A DNA stretch of 64,000 bases from Dermacoccus abyssi (lineage in GTDB: Bacteria > Actinomycetota > Actinomycetes > Actinomycetales > Dermatophilaceae), in NCBI RefSeq assembly GCF_034541975.1, contig NZ_JAVYJM010000001.1, one strand, 5' to 3'. The position numbers and the translations under genes are program-made. Position 1 is the first letter of the stretch, and every line of letters starts with the position of its first letter. The notes under the pieces are model-generated. The model ran no database searches. It was not told where the DNA came from and saw only the letters and a program-made list of their open reading frames with translations. This document shows, one piece after another, positions 1 to 10,738 of this stretch.

Positions 1-493
1 TCTGCCACGGAATGCGCTTCTGAACGGTCGTTGCGTATCGCGTGCCGGTCGACGTGAGCGTCACGCGGGAGCCGCTGCGCACCGCCTTGAGCGACGTCCA
101 CGAACCCAAGCGGACGGTGGTCGTCGGCGTGTTGGGGGTGAACTCGTTCCAGTTGTTCTGCTCCGTTGCCCACGCCTCACGCCAGGAGACGACACCCAGG
201 GTGTGCCAGTCGTAAATGTCCCAGTAGTCCGACGTCACCGAATCGAAGAGGACACCGTCCTCGGCTCCCTGCGAGGTGTATCCGGTCCACGTCGCGAAGA
301 CGGACGACGCGTACGAGGTGCACGTTCCGGAGAGCGTGGTCTTTACCGCCTGGTACGGACCGACAATGCGCACCTGCGCAGGAACGACGAGTCGGCAGCT
401 ACCGATCGTCGCGGCCTGGGCACTGGGGCTGAAAGCCACCGTCGCAAGGGTGGCGAGGGCCGCGGTGCCGGCCAGGGTGGACATGCGTCGCAT
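1..493 (-). CDS. Secreted protein of unknown function, C-terminus beyond window
   Basis: This gene runs off the left edge of the window, so only the first 164 codons are visible. The reading frame is open throughout. The ATG at 493 is preceded by GAAGGAC about ten bases upstream. Residues 1-28 look like a Sec signal peptide: MRRM, then a hydrophobic Ala/Leu/Thr stretch, ending in AQA before ATIGSC. The mature part has two cysteines (about residues 34 and 57), is rich in Thr, Ser, Tyr and Trp, and has an alternating beta-like pattern, as in small extracellular beta-sandwich proteins. I do not recognise a family. A 15-bp inverted repeat lies just upstream of the likely -10 element, so it may be regulated. 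The call of an exported protein is firm; its function is unknown. Confidence 0.75.
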   Translation of the reverse strand, partial: MRRMSTLAGTAALATLATVAFSPSAQAATIGSCRLVVPAQVRIVGPYQAVKTTLSGTCTSYASSVFATWTGYTSQGAEDGVLFDSVTSDYWDIYDWHTLGVVSWREAWATEQNNWNEFTPNTPTTTVRLGSWTSLKAVRSGSRVTLTSTGTRYATTVQKRIPWQ

Positions 494-526
494 GATGGGT
501 TGTCCTTCGGGGAGCAATGAATAGTC

Positions 527-541
527 GGTTCGACATGAACC
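527..541. promoter_or_regulatory. Inverted repeat, possible operator of the secreted-protein gene
   Basis: GGTTC-GACAT-GAACC is a perfect 5-bp inverted repeat with a 5-bp spacer. It lies just upstream of a TATTCA hexamer (minus strand, 518-523) that could be the -10 of the gene starting at 493. The position, between the -35 and -10 regions, suits a repressor site. The regulator is unknown, and the half-site is short enough to be chance. Confidence 0.35.
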
Positions 542-638
542 AACCTTCGAAAATTACGGCACGCCACGGTGCCCGCCGACACGATTCGGCCGAACTCGCA
601 CGTCGTTCGCACCGGGTTGGTGGACCGGTGCCCCCACG

Positions 639-1871
639 TCACTCTGCTTTGGTTGCTCCGTGCAGTTCCGCAGGTGAGTTCTCGGGTGGCTGATCCGCAC
701 GCCCCGGCGGGCGCTCGTCGTCCCCCTCGCCCTCCACCTCGCGGCGAGCGTCACGCTCCGCAGCCCGGCGCGTCTCGTCGCTGATCTCGTAGCGACGCTT
801 GTAGAGGTCGAGCAGCGCCATTGCCGTCGCAGCCATGGGCACACCGAGAATGCCGCCGGCGAGGCCGAACATCTGCGCACCGAGCAGCGCCGACGCGAAC
901 GACACCGCCGGGTGCACGTCGACAGCCTTCGCGCTGATGTTGGGCTCGATCGTGATGTTCTCGATCTGCTGGTAGATGATCGCGAAGACGAGGATGACCA
1001 GGCCGTTGACCGGCTTGTCGCTCGTGAGACCGACGAGCACGGGCAGCACGATCGAGATGTACGTGCCGATGTTCGGGATGAACTGCGCAATGAGGCCGGT
1101 CCACAGCCCGAGCGCCAGCCAGTACGGCATCCCGATGATCATCATGAACGTGCCGTGCACCGTCGCCGAGATCGTCGCGAGAATGCACCGCGCCGCGACG
1201 TAGCCGCCGACCTTCGTGACGAAGACTTCCCACACCGTCAGCACCACGCGCTGCTGCGACGGGCGGAACAGGCCCGCGATCCACGTGCGCAGGCGCGGCA
1301 TGCCCGCCGAGATGTAGCAGGTGAAGAACACGAGAACGAAGGTGTTGAACGCCGTCGAGACGATGCTCGTCACGAGCCCGAGCACGCCGCCCGCCAGCTG
1401 CGACCCGTAGGACGCGACCCGCTCCGGCGTCAGGGAGACCTTCGACAGCATCGTGTTGATGTCGTAATCGGTGTCGAACTGCTCGTTCGCGTAACGCACG
1501 AGGTCGGTGACGACGCCCGGCGCCGCCGTCACGAGCGCCTGGATCTCGGACACGAGCAGGCTGCCGAACGCGGCGAAGAAGCCGGCGATCGCCAGGCCGA
1601 GCGTCAGGACCACGACGCCCGTCGCCAAAGCACGCGGCATGTGCTTGGCCAGCCGACGGACGGCCGGCTCCATCGCGACGGCGAGGAAGAACGCCATGAG
1701 GATGGTGAAGATGGCCGAGCCGGCGGAGTTCGAGATGAACCCCAGCGCCGCAACGACGCCCAAGGTACCGAGCACCACCCACGTGGCCCGCCACACCGAC
1801 CGCGGGTCGAGGGCGATGGTGAGACGGGGCGCGCCCTGATCGGGACGCGCGTCGGAACCGCTCGCTGGCAT
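639..1871 (-). CDS. AI-2E family transporter (PerM/TqsA-like permease)
   Basis: This is a 410-residue integral membrane protein of the AI-2E transporter (UPF0118) family, which includes the E. coli autoinducer-2 exporter TqsA and other small-molecule permeases. The substrate cannot be read from sequence. Hydrophobic segments lie near residues 27-75 and 90-115, and a cluster fills the second half. There the family-typical stretch with IAQFIPNIGTYISIVLPVL is followed by IYQQIENITIEPNISAKAVD and the conserved GVPMAATAMAL near the C-terminus. The tail is charged (Arg/Glu/Asp-rich) and probably cytoplasmic. I chose the ATG at 1871 because GGAGG lies seven bases upstream; the frame is open further upstream but runs into the divergent repair gene. 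It is apparently a single-gene unit. Confidence 0.88.
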   Translation of the reverse strand: MPASGSDARPDQGAPRLTIALDPRSVWRATWVVLGTLGVVAALGFISNSAGSAIFTILMAFFLAVAMEPAVRRLAKHMPRALATGVVVLTLGLAIAGFFAAFGSLLVSEIQALVTAAPGVVTDLVRYANEQFDTDYDINTMLSKVSLTPERVASYGSQLAGGVLGLVTSIVSTAFNTFVLVFFTCYISAGMPRLRTWIAGLFRPSQQRVVLTVWEVFVTKVGGYVAARCILATISATVHGTFMMIIGMPYWLALGLWTGLIAQFIPNIGTYISIVLPVLVGLTSDKPVNGLVILVFAIIYQQIENITIEPNISAKAVDVHPAVSFASALLGAQMFGLAGGILGVPMAATAMALLDLYKRRYEISDETRRAAERDARREVEGEGDDERPPGRADQPPENSPAELHGATKAE

Positions 1872-1939
1872 GGTCGTTGCCTCCCCCTCGACACGTTGAC
1901 GGGATGAGTGTTTCACGCCACCGCGGCTAGGCTGACGCC

Positions 1940-2520
1940 GTGGCCGAGCTTCACATCGCACAGGACACGACTTCGCCGACGAGATCATCTCCGAGCACCC
2001 TTTTGGGCTGCTCGTCGGGATGCTCCTGGACCAGCAGATCGCCATGGAGGTCGCCTTCTCCGGCCCGGGCAAGATCTACGACCGCTTCGGCACGCTTGAT
2101 CCCACCGAGATCGCCGCGATCGACCCCGACGAGTTCATCGCCCGGTGCACGACTCCCCCGGCCATCCACCGCTACGGCAAGTCGATGGCCGAGCGTGTGC
2201 AGAAGCTCGCCGCCGCCGTCCGCGACGAGTACGACGGCGACACGACGAAGATCTGGGCCACCGACGACCCGAACGAACTGCTGGGGCGCCTCAAGAACCT
2301 GCCCGGCTACGGCGACCAGAAGGCACGCATCTTCGCGTCCCTGCTCGGCAAACAGCTGGGCGTCCAGCCCGACGGCTGGCGCGAAGCCATCGGTCCTTAC
2401 GCCGAAGAGGGTTCCTTCCGCTCCGTCGCCGACGTCGTCGACCCCGACTCGCTGCTCAAGGTCCGCGAGACCAAGCGCGAGATCAAGGCTGCAAAGAAGG
2501 CCGCCGCGAAGAAGGACTGA
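1940..2520 (+). pseudogene. HhH-GPD-type base excision repair protein, frameshifted near its N-terminus
   Basis: This is a homologue of the small actinobacterial HhH-GPD DNA repair proteins (DNA glycosylase superfamily), with LLDQQIAMEVAF near the start and the helix-hairpin-helix LKNLPGYGDQKARIFASLLG in the middle. The expected N-terminus VAELHIAQD is present from GTG 1940 but is in a different frame from the rest, which continues as DFADEIISEHPFGLLVGMLL. A one-base deletion (or two-base insertion) around 1964-1971 explains this. The second frame has no start codon before ATG 2020, which would give a 166-residue protein lacking about 26 conserved residues. TAGGCT at 1928-1933, six bases before the GTG, fits a leaderless promoter, so the original start looks intact. 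Either the gene is recently inactivated or there is a sequencing error. Confidence 0.75.
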
Positions 2521-2600
2521 CCGCCCTACTGGCTACGTTGTGCGCTGCTGGCCGCGGCATGCCGCAGCCGAATCCGCAGAACATTCCCGCCTGACGGGCC

Positions 2601-2619
2601 CGCCCGTATTCATCGGGCG
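2601..2619. terminator. Weak hairpin between convergent genes
   Basis: CGCCCG and CGGGCG pair around a 7-base loop, between the repair gene (plus) and the lipoprotein gene (minus). A 12-bp palindrome (GCGGCATGCCGC, 2554-2565) lies just upstream. There is no T-tract. It is the only candidate terminator in this gap. Confidence 0.35.
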
Positions 2620-2634
2620 AGGACAGCGCACGCG

Positions 2635-3164
2635 TCATGCTGGCGGCGTGCCTGCCTTGCGCACACCGACGGCGAACTGCACCGTCGTGCCCTTCACCGG
2701 GGTCAGGGTCACCTTCAACCCGGGCGCGGCCGTCGTGAGGGTGTCCAGGGTTCCGGGGTCACCGTCACACTCGTACGTGCGCGAGAACGTCTGCTCGATC
2801 ATGGCGCCCTCGATCGCCTCCGAGTACGACGCGGTCGCCACCAGCCCACCGCCCGTGCACGCAACCACCACTTCCATGGGTCCACCCGCCACGTCGGGGA
2901 AGTCGAGGCTCGTCGCCCCGACGCTGTGCCCTTCTCGATCGTGAGGAAGCCCTGCGGGTGGCCCAACACGTTCTCCCGCAGCCCCGACGCCCCGGCCGCC
3001 GGCTTCGCCTGAGCGTCGTCGCCGAGCACGACCGCCTTGGGCGTCGTGTACTCCGGGTGGTCCTGATCGCGCGCCCACTCGTCCATCGAGCAGCCCGAAA
3101 GCAACGCAGCCACGAGCGCGGTCGTCACCGTTGCAGTAACGCGAAGTGAGCGGAGGGTCGCCAT
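2635..3164 (-). pseudogene. Lipoprotein of unknown function, single-base frameshift
   Basis: The N-terminal frame, starting at ATG 3164, encodes a lipoprotein signal peptide with lipobox LLSGC, followed by SMDEWARDQDHPEYTTPKAV and on to GFLTIEKG. At about 2930-2936 the coding sense jumps frame and resumes as HSVGATSLDFPDVAGGPMEV, continuing to a stop at 2635. Restoring one G in the GGG run would join the two as EKGHSVGAT and give a lipoprotein of about 176 residues. The C-terminal half includes a Cys pair (VVACTGGG and YECDGD) and a beta-rich pattern. I do not recognise the family. This is the second single-base frameshift within 1.2 kb, so local sequence error is as plausible as decay. Confidence 0.7.
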
Positions 3165-3301
3165 GAGATCTCGTTCTTCCTGGCGGCGGGCCGCAGGGTG
3201 TCCGGCGGGCAGCCGAATCACTTCAACGTAACGGCGTCACACGATTCGAGGAAGAGTTGCCGCCGGAGCAATTCGGTAACGAAACAGGCGTGGCGAATCC
3301 G

Positions 3302-3739
3302 TCAGCCGCGCAACCACACGGCCAACCCGGCGCATCCGCACGCCCAGAGCACGCTGACGAACGTGCCAATGATGAAGCGTTCCGCCACCGCCGACTTCTC
3401 ACCGCTGCGCAGCTCCGGGTAGCGCCCGAGACCCTTCACGGCCAGGACGATGGCGATGGCCTCCGGCCAGTTCGCGACGAGACCCGCGAAGATCGCCAAC
3501 CGTTCGAGCGCCCCGATCCATGCGCCGCCCCGCAGGATGCTCCCGGCCTGCTCGACGCCACCCGTCGCCTTGCCCGACACAGGTTTCGGTGTCTCGGCGT
3601 TCGGCTCGGAAGCCGCCGGTAGCTGCTCGTGAACACGCCGGCCGTCGACGAAGCGGAAGACCAGCTGCGTGACGAATCCGCCCGCCACGACAGCGAGCAC
3701 GCCGAAGAGCGCGACCACCAACACCGCCCGTTCGTCCAT
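3302..3739 (-). CDS. Small membrane protein resembling the C-terminal part of DUF3307 proteins
   Basis: This is a protein of about 145 residues with hydrophobic segments near residues 5-27, 72-97 and 121-143 and a polar linker between the first two. The stretch GAWIGALERLAIF, then the YPEL region and AERFIIGTFVS, resembles what I recall of the C-terminal half of DUF3307 membrane proteins, which are often encoded next to SatD proteins. A SatD-like gene lies immediately upstream here. I chose ATG 3739, seven bases after a TAGCGT hexamer (leaderless pattern). A TTG at 3769 and a GTG at 3763 are in-frame alternatives. The gap to the upstream gene is about 40 bp. The function is unknown. Confidence 0.7.
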   Translation of the reverse strand: MDERAVLVVALFGVLAVVAGGFVTQLVFRFVDGRRVHEQLPAASEPNAETPKPVSGKATGGVEQAGSILRGGAWIGALERLAIFAGLVANWPEAIAIVLAVKGLGRYPELRSGEKSAVAERFIIGTFVSVLWACGCAGLAVWLRG

Positions 3740-3779
3740 GACCTGAACGCTAACGCCCGGCACCGACAACCGGGCGACC

Positions 3780-4385
3780 TCAGCCCAAAGCAGCCGTCAG
3801 CGCGCGCACCGCGAGCGCCTCCCCCGCGTCGGCTTCGACGACGGCCGCGGTGCTCACTCGCTGGCTGACGGCGGACGCCGTCACACCGAGGCGAGCCGCG
3901 ATCTCCTGACGCGGCAGGCCCTCGGCGACGAGGTCGGCAACCTCCCACCCGGCTGCGGTGCGGCGCCGCCAGACGAAGGCCAGCAGGTCGAGGGCGGCGC
4001 GTACGTCGTCGGCAGCGGCGCTGGCCTCGGCTCCCCCGACACGCGTCACGACGGCGAGATCCTGCGCGCCGCCCCGTGATTCGTTGACGGCGGCCCGGGC
4101 CGCGACGAACGCGGGCCCGTTCGCGGCGCGAACGTCGTCCGGCACCGGGGTGTCGACGGGCCCGATGCCGAGACCGACCCGCCACCCGCCCTCGCGGACG
4201 AAGAGACGCACGGCGCTCACGGCATCGGCCGGGTCGGCGATGAGCGCCTGGACTTCGTCACCCGCCGTGCGCGCGAAGGCACGGGACCTACCGCCGAGCG
4301 TCAGGGATTCGAGGGCTGTGAGCATGGCCGGAACACGGTCGCCCCGAGAACTACTGCGGATCTGGTCTGCCGTGACGACGATCAT
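3780..4385 (-). CDS. SatD-like protein with C-terminal helix-turn-helix
   Basis: The N-terminal region starts MIVVTADQIRSS and carries a GDEVQAL motif, resembling the SatD family. SatD was named from the Streptococcus mutans acid-tolerance sat locus; its biochemical role is unclear. The C-terminal third has a recognisable helix-turn-helix, LPRQEIAARLGVTASAVSQR, so the protein probably binds DNA. It precedes the DUF3307-like membrane gene, matching the SatD/DUF3307 pairing. The ATG at 4385 aligns best with the family start; an in-frame ATG at 4409 would add eight residues. The upstream gap holds TTTAG and CTAAA arms around the ATG at 4409, possibly an autoregulatory site. The family assignment is moderate and the HTH call is good. 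Confidence 0.7.
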   Translation of the reverse strand: MIVVTADQIRSSSRGDRVPAMLTALESLTLGGRSRAFARTAGDEVQALIADPADAVSAVRLFVREGGWRVGLGIGPVDTPVPDDVRAANGPAFVAARAAVNESRGGAQDLAVVTRVGGAEASAAADDVRAALDLLAFVWRRRTAAGWEVADLVAEGLPRQEIAARLGVTASAVSQRVSTAAVVEADAGEALAVRALTAALG

Positions 4386-4441
4386 CGCCCCACCGCTCGA
4401 TTTAGTCATAAGCCTAAAGTAGCAGCGATTAAGCCTCTGGC

Positions 4442-5733
4442 CTAACTCTTGGCGGCTTCAGTCGACAGCCTGTACCGGCGGAACGATGGCACGAGCACGG
4501 CGATCGCCACCACGGAGACGAGCACGAGGACACCACCGATCCACGCTGCCCGACCAGCCCCGAACGCCTCGGCGCCCGCCCCGTGGACGACATCCGCGAT
4601 GCGCGGCCCACCCGCAACGACGACGAGGAAGACGCCCTGCAGGCGACCGCGCACCGCGTCGGCGGCCGCCGTCTGCAGCATCGACGTGCGGAACGCCGCC
4701 GAGACCATGTCCGCCGCGCCACCGACGACGAGGGCGCCGAACGCGATCCAGAACAGGATGTCGAGCCGCCCGTTCGCGAGCGCCACCGCTCCACCGAAGA
4801 CGACGACCGCCCCGCCCCACACGGCGACGGCGGCGAGCACCGCCATGCCGTGCCGCTGCACGCGCGATACCCACCCGGAGAACACGCCGCCGAGCACAGC
4901 ACCGACCGGAATGGCCGCGAACAACCACGCGAACGCGAAGCCACCCTCGCTCGGTCCGCCGAACGACTCGTGTGCGATCTGCGGGAACTCCGCACGCGGC
5001 ATACCGAAGATCATCGCGGCGAGATCGACGACGAAGCTCGCCATGAGCACCGGATGGCGTGAGAGATACCGCAGCCCGTCGACCACGGACGTGAAGCCGG
5101 CCACCGTCACCTCGCCCAGCGGACGCATCGCCGGCAGGTTGACGACGGCCCACATCGTGGCGAGAAGGCACAGGGTGTCGGCGGCGTACATCCACGAGAA
5201 CCCGAGCACCGGAATGAGCGTTCCCGCGACGAGCGGCCCCGCGATGCCTCCCGCCATCGCCACCGTCATGAGGAGTGAGTTGGCCGCGGGCAGGAGCTCG
5301 GGTGGCAAGAGTCGCGGCAGCGAACTCTGCAGCGCCGGCTGGTGGAGCGCGAAGAAGATCTGCTGCACCGCGAACAGGCTGAGCAGCAGCCACACGTTGA
5401 TGCCGCCGACGGCGGCCTGCGCCCAGAACAGCGCGCTCGTCACGATGAGCCCGGTCGTCGTGAACATCAGGATGCGACGCCGGTCGTGCGCGTCGGCGAG
5501 CGAGCCTCCGTACAGGCCGAAGACGATGAGCGGCACGAGACCGAACAGGCCCGTCAGTCCGACATAACTCGAGTCACGCGTCTGCGCGTAGATCTGCGCG
5601 GGCACCGACACGATCGTCAGCTGCGCACCGATGACCGTGACGATGTCGGCCAGCCACAACCGCCGGAAGGCGGGAACCTTGAGCGGGCGCGTGTCCGCGA
5701 GAACGCTGCGCGCACGCGCGAGCCTGCTCGCGG

Positions 5734-5737
<4 letters not shown>
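4442..5737 (-). CDS. MFS transporter, EntS-like
   Basis: This is a 431-residue major facilitator protein with about twelve hydrophobic segments. Family features visible are the start LKVPAFRRLWLADIVTVIGA, the loop GGSLADAHDRRRIL after the second helix pair (the MFS motif A region), and the second-half loop with GWVSRVQRHG. The N-terminal pattern is that of the MFS_3/enterobactin-exporter-like branch, usually exporters of siderophores, drugs or metabolites. The substrate is unknown. ATG 5737 overlaps the TGA of the upstream topoisomerase gene by four bases (ATGA), so translation is probably coupled. An upstream in-frame extension is only an open frame inside the topoisomerase gene. Confidence 0.88.
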
Positions 5738-7845
<2,108 letters not shown>

Positions 7846-8126
7846 CTGGGAATCTCCTTGAAGTTCGCGGGGGACGCCGCAGACGGCGCACCCGTCACCG
7901 TACCTGAGAATCCGCGGGTTTCCGGGCCGCCACGCGGTGATCCGACGCTCACTGCGCGCCTGCGACGTCGACCGAATCACAACGATGTGGCTCAGGAGTC
8001 GGAATTGGGCTTCTCGGGAATGTCCGCCCGTGACAGACTGTTGTCGATTCCGAGAAACGATGCTTCGGGCATCGTTCGTAGGACGCCGCTGGTGCCCTTT
8101 CAGGGCATCCCGACGAGAGGATCGAT

Positions 8127-8327
8127 ATGACCACGACGATGGAACACACGATGACGGCCGCTGACCGCTGCGACCGCTGCGGAGCCCAGGCCTTCATCAA
8201 GGCGGTCATGTCGGGTGGACTCGAACTGCGCTTCTGTGGCCACCACGGCCGCGAGCACCTCGACAAGCTCAAGGAGGTCGCCGTCGAGGTCATCGACGAG
8301 ACGCCCCGCCTGAGCGAAGAGGTCTGA
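8127..8327 (+). CDS. DUF7455 small zinc-ribbon-like protein
   Basis: This is a 66-residue protein of the DUF7455 family, conserved in actinobacteria and typically next to parE/gyrB-like genes. It has a CDRCG motif near residue 15 and CGHHG near residue 38, a likely metal-binding cysteine/histidine set, followed by an acidic helical tail. The start ATG 8127 has GAGAGGA seven bases upstream. It is divergent from parE, with a gap of about 280 bp shared by both promoters, and is followed at once by a strong terminator, so it is monocistronic. The biochemical role is unknown. Confidence 0.85.
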   Translation: MTTTMEHTMTAADRCDRCGAQAFIKAVMSGGLELRFCGHHGREHLDKLKEVAVEVIDETPRLSEEV

Positions 8328-8348
8328 GCAGCGCGTTCCCGCTGACGC

Positions 8349-8390
8349 CGAACGGCCCCGGTCACCCGCCAAGGGTGCCGGGGCCGTTCG
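8349..8390. terminator. Rho-independent-type hairpin after the DUF7455 gene
   Basis: CGAACGGCCCCGG pairs perfectly with CCGGGGCCGTTCG, and an inner CACCC/GGGTG stem closes a 5-base GCCAA loop. It lies 22 bp after the DUF7455 stop codon. It lacks a T-tract, which is common in high-GC actinobacteria. Confidence 0.85.
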
Positions 8391-8456
8391 CGTGCCTGCA
8401 CACGGCGGGCTCTCTTCCTGGTCCGGCTCGTGGCCCAGCTGAGGGATGATGGGCCC

Positions 8457-8945
8457 ATGGAACTGACGACGACGATCATCGCCGCACTCGTCATGGCGGT
8501 CGGCATCGCCGGTCTCATCGTGCCCGCGCTGCCCGGCCTTCTGCTCGTGCTGGGCGGGGTGCTCATCTGGGCGCTCGGCAACTCCGGCCCCACCGCGTGG
8601 ACGGTGTTCGGCATCGCGTGCGTCCTCGCTGCGATCGGCTACGTCGTGCAGTACGTCGTGCCGGGCCGCCACCTCGGCCGGGCCGGCATCCCGAAGCGCA
8701 GCAGCCTCGTCGGAGTGATCTTCGGCGTCATCGGCTTCTTCGTCATTCCGGTGATCGGCCTGCTCGTCGGCTTCGTGCTCGGCGTTTTCGTGGCCGAGAT
8801 GGCCCGTCAGCGCCGCACGGACGAGGCGTGGCGCTCGACGAAGGTGGCCGTCAAGGCTGCCCTCATGTCGGTGGGAATCGAGCTGCTCGCGGCGCTGATC
8901 ATTGCCGTCGGATGGGCCTGCGTGGCCATTCCGATGGCTCTGTGA
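8457..8945 (+). CDS. DUF456 membrane protein
   Basis: This is a 162-residue protein of the DUF456 family with four to five hydrophobic segments. It has the typical start IIAALVMAVGIAGLIVPALP, a GLLLVLGGVLIWAL helix, and the glycine-rich second half FGVIGFFVIPVIGLLVGFVL. A short charged loop, EMARQRRTDEAW, precedes the last helix. ATG 8457 follows GAGGGA at an unusually long spacing, so the translation signal is weak. It converges with the DUF3040 gene, the two stops being about 40 bp apart. No function is known for the family beyond membrane location. Confidence 0.82.
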   Translation: MELTTTIIAALVMAVGIAGLIVPALPGLLLVLGGVLIWALGNSGPTAWTVFGIACVLAAIGYVVQYVVPGRHLGRAGIPKRSSLVGVIFGVIGFFVIPVIGLLVGFVLGVFVAEMARQRRTDEAWRSTKVAVKAALMSVGIELLAALIIAVGWACVAIPMAL

Positions 8946-8983
8946 CTGGCCTGTGACGAGGCGTCCCTACCAGCCAGGCGTCC

Positions 8984-9460
8984 TTACCAGCCCTGGTTCT
9001 CGCGGCGGCGACGATCCCAGCGCTCTTCGAGACGTTGCATGAAGCCGCTGTTGCTCGCGCCGCGAGCGGGCTTCGCCTTGGCCTTGGCCGAGCCCGGGAA
9101 TCCACCCTGGACGCTCGGGAAGCCGCGTCCGGCGCCGCCCGAGCCGCCGGCGCGCTGCGCCGACGAGGAACCGACGACGTGCAGGTCAGGACGCTGGTCG
9201 GAATCCGTACCGACCGCGTAGGTGACGCCGAAGACCATGCCGAGGAAACCGATGGCACCCAGCCAGGTCTGACGGGTGGTGACGGCGAGGACGACGAGCG
9301 CGAGACCCGCCGCGAGGGCAAGCACACCGAGCAGGACACGACGGCGACGTCGTGCGCGGTTCGGGTCGGAAACCATGGTCGACGCGAACTTCGGGTCCTC
9401 GGCGGAAAGCTGCGCCTCCAACTCTTCGAGAGCGCGCCGTTCCTGTTCTGACAACGGCAT
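8984..9460 (-). CDS. DUF3040 domain protein
   Basis: This is a 158-residue protein starting MPLSEQERRALEELEAQL, the hallmark of the actinobacterial DUF3040 family, which is usually near the mraZ/cell-division cluster and dinB. An Arg-rich stretch precedes two transmembrane helices (about residues 40-60 and 65-85). The C-terminal third is Gly/Ser/Arg-rich and ends in ERWDRRRRENQGW. ATG 9460 has GGAGG six bases upstream. The last codons and the stop are part of a 17-bp imperfect tandem duplication (8961-8994). The function is unknown. Confidence 0.85.
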   Translation of the reverse strand: MPLSEQERRALEELEAQLSAEDPKFASTMVSDPNRARRRRRVLLGVLALAAGLALVVLAVTTRQTWLGAIGFLGMVFGVTYAVGTDSDQRPDLHVVGSSSAQRAGGSGGAGRGFPSVQGGFPGSAKAKAKPARGASNSGFMQRLEERWDRRRRENQGW

Positions 9461-9589
9461 GGGAGCCTCCGGTTCGACACTCGCGGCGCATTGGTGCGCC
9501 ACGCACGGTGTGCTGGCATTGTCACGTTCATTTGTAGCACTTCGGGACGTTGCTCGTGGCCACCCGCGAGGGGGCGAAGAACCGACCGC

Positions 9590-10738
9590 TCATCCCACGA
9601 GACTCGCCGGTCTCACGATGCCCGCGCCGAACCGCGCGCTGGCGCGGTCGACGGCGCGATCGGCCTCCTGCCAACCGAACTCGCGCTCCCCCAGCTTTCC
9701 CTGCCGGGAGGTCAGCCGTCGGTCGGTGAGCCCCTGCACCCGCACCCCGACGAGGCGGATGCGGGCCCGCTGCAGCCCGAGGGCGTCGAAGAGCTGGGCG
9801 GCCACGGCGTAGACCTCCCGGCTGACGTCGGTGTGCTCGCTCAACGTGCGCGAGCGCGTGATCGTCGTGAAATCGGAGAAGCGCACCTTGAGCACCACCG
9901 TGCGTCCGGCCACCTCGGCCGAGCGCATACGCGCCGCGACGCGGTCGCTCAGCTTGAGCAGGTGCCGCTTGATGAGGACGGGATCGTCGAGATCCTCACC
10001 GAACGTCTCATCCGAGCCGATGCTGCGCTCCGGCTCGTGCGGCACGACCCGACGTTCGTCGTGGCCCCACGCGAGGCGGTGCAGCGTCGTGCCGCTCGCC
10101 TGACCGAGGGAACGCACGAGCGTGCGCTGCGGCAGGTGCGCGATGTCGCCGACGGTGCGCAACCCCAACGTGTGCAGCTTCTCCTGCGTCGAGGCGCCCA
10201 CGCCCCACAGCGCCTCCACCGGCAGCGGGTGGAGGAAGTCGAGCACCTCATCCTGACGCACGAGACGCAGCCCGTCCGGCTTCGCGCTCGTCGAGGCCAA
10301 CTTCGCGACGAACTTCATCGGCGCCACCCCGACCGAACACGTGATGCCCTGCTCGTCGGCGACGGCGTCACGCAACTCGTGCCCGAGCGCCGCCGCAGAC
10401 TCCGGCCCGTTGCAGACGCCGCCGACGTCGAGGAACGCCTCGTCGAGCGAGATCGGTTCCACGAGCGGCGTGACCTGCGAGAACAGGTGCATGATCGAGC
10501 CCGAGATCTGCGTGTAGAGGTCGTAGTTGGGCGCGAGGACGACGGCGTCGGGGCACAACCTTCGCGCACGCCCCATCGGCATACCCGAACTCACCCCGCT
10601 GCGCCTGGCCTCGTAGGTGGCCGAGAGCACCACGCCCCGCCCGGCGCCGCCGACGATGACGGGCTGACCGAGCAGATCGGGGCGCTCGATGAGGGACGCC
10701 GACGCGTAGAAGGCGTCCATGTCGATGTGCAGGATCAT
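9590..10738 (-). CDS. dinB: DNA polymerase IV (Y-family translesion polymerase)
   Basis: This is a 382-residue Y-family polymerase that copies damaged DNA with low fidelity. Catalytic motifs are intact: HIDMDAFYASA at the N-terminus, SLDEAFLDV near residue 103, then the HhH region LWGVGASTQEKLHTLGLRTV and the little-finger domain. The usual clamp-binding motif before the C-terminal helix appears degraded: RQGKLGERE stands where I expect something like QLTLD. ATG 10738 overlaps the TGA of dnaE2 by four bases, so it is the last gene of a coupled HEPN-dnaE2-dinB unit that sits behind an SOS box. ImuB is excluded by the intact active site. Confidence 0.92.
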   Translation of the reverse strand: MILHIDMDAFYASASLIERPDLLGQPVIVGGAGRGVVLSATYEARRSGVSSGMPMGRARRLCPDAVVLAPNYDLYTQISGSIMHLFSQVTPLVEPISLDEAFLDVGGVCNGPESAAALGHELRDAVADEQGITCSVGVAPMKFVAKLASTSAKPDGLRLVRQDEVLDFLHPLPVEALWGVGASTQEKLHTLGLRTVGDIAHLPQRTLVRSLGQASGTTLHRLAWGHDERRVVPHEPERSIGSDETFGEDLDDPVLIKRHLLKLSDRVAARMRSAEVAGRTVVLKVRFSDFTTITRSRTLSEHTDVSREVYAVAAQLFDALGLQRARIRLVGVRVQGLTDRRLTSRQGKLGEREFGWQEADRAVDRASARFGAGIVRPASLVG

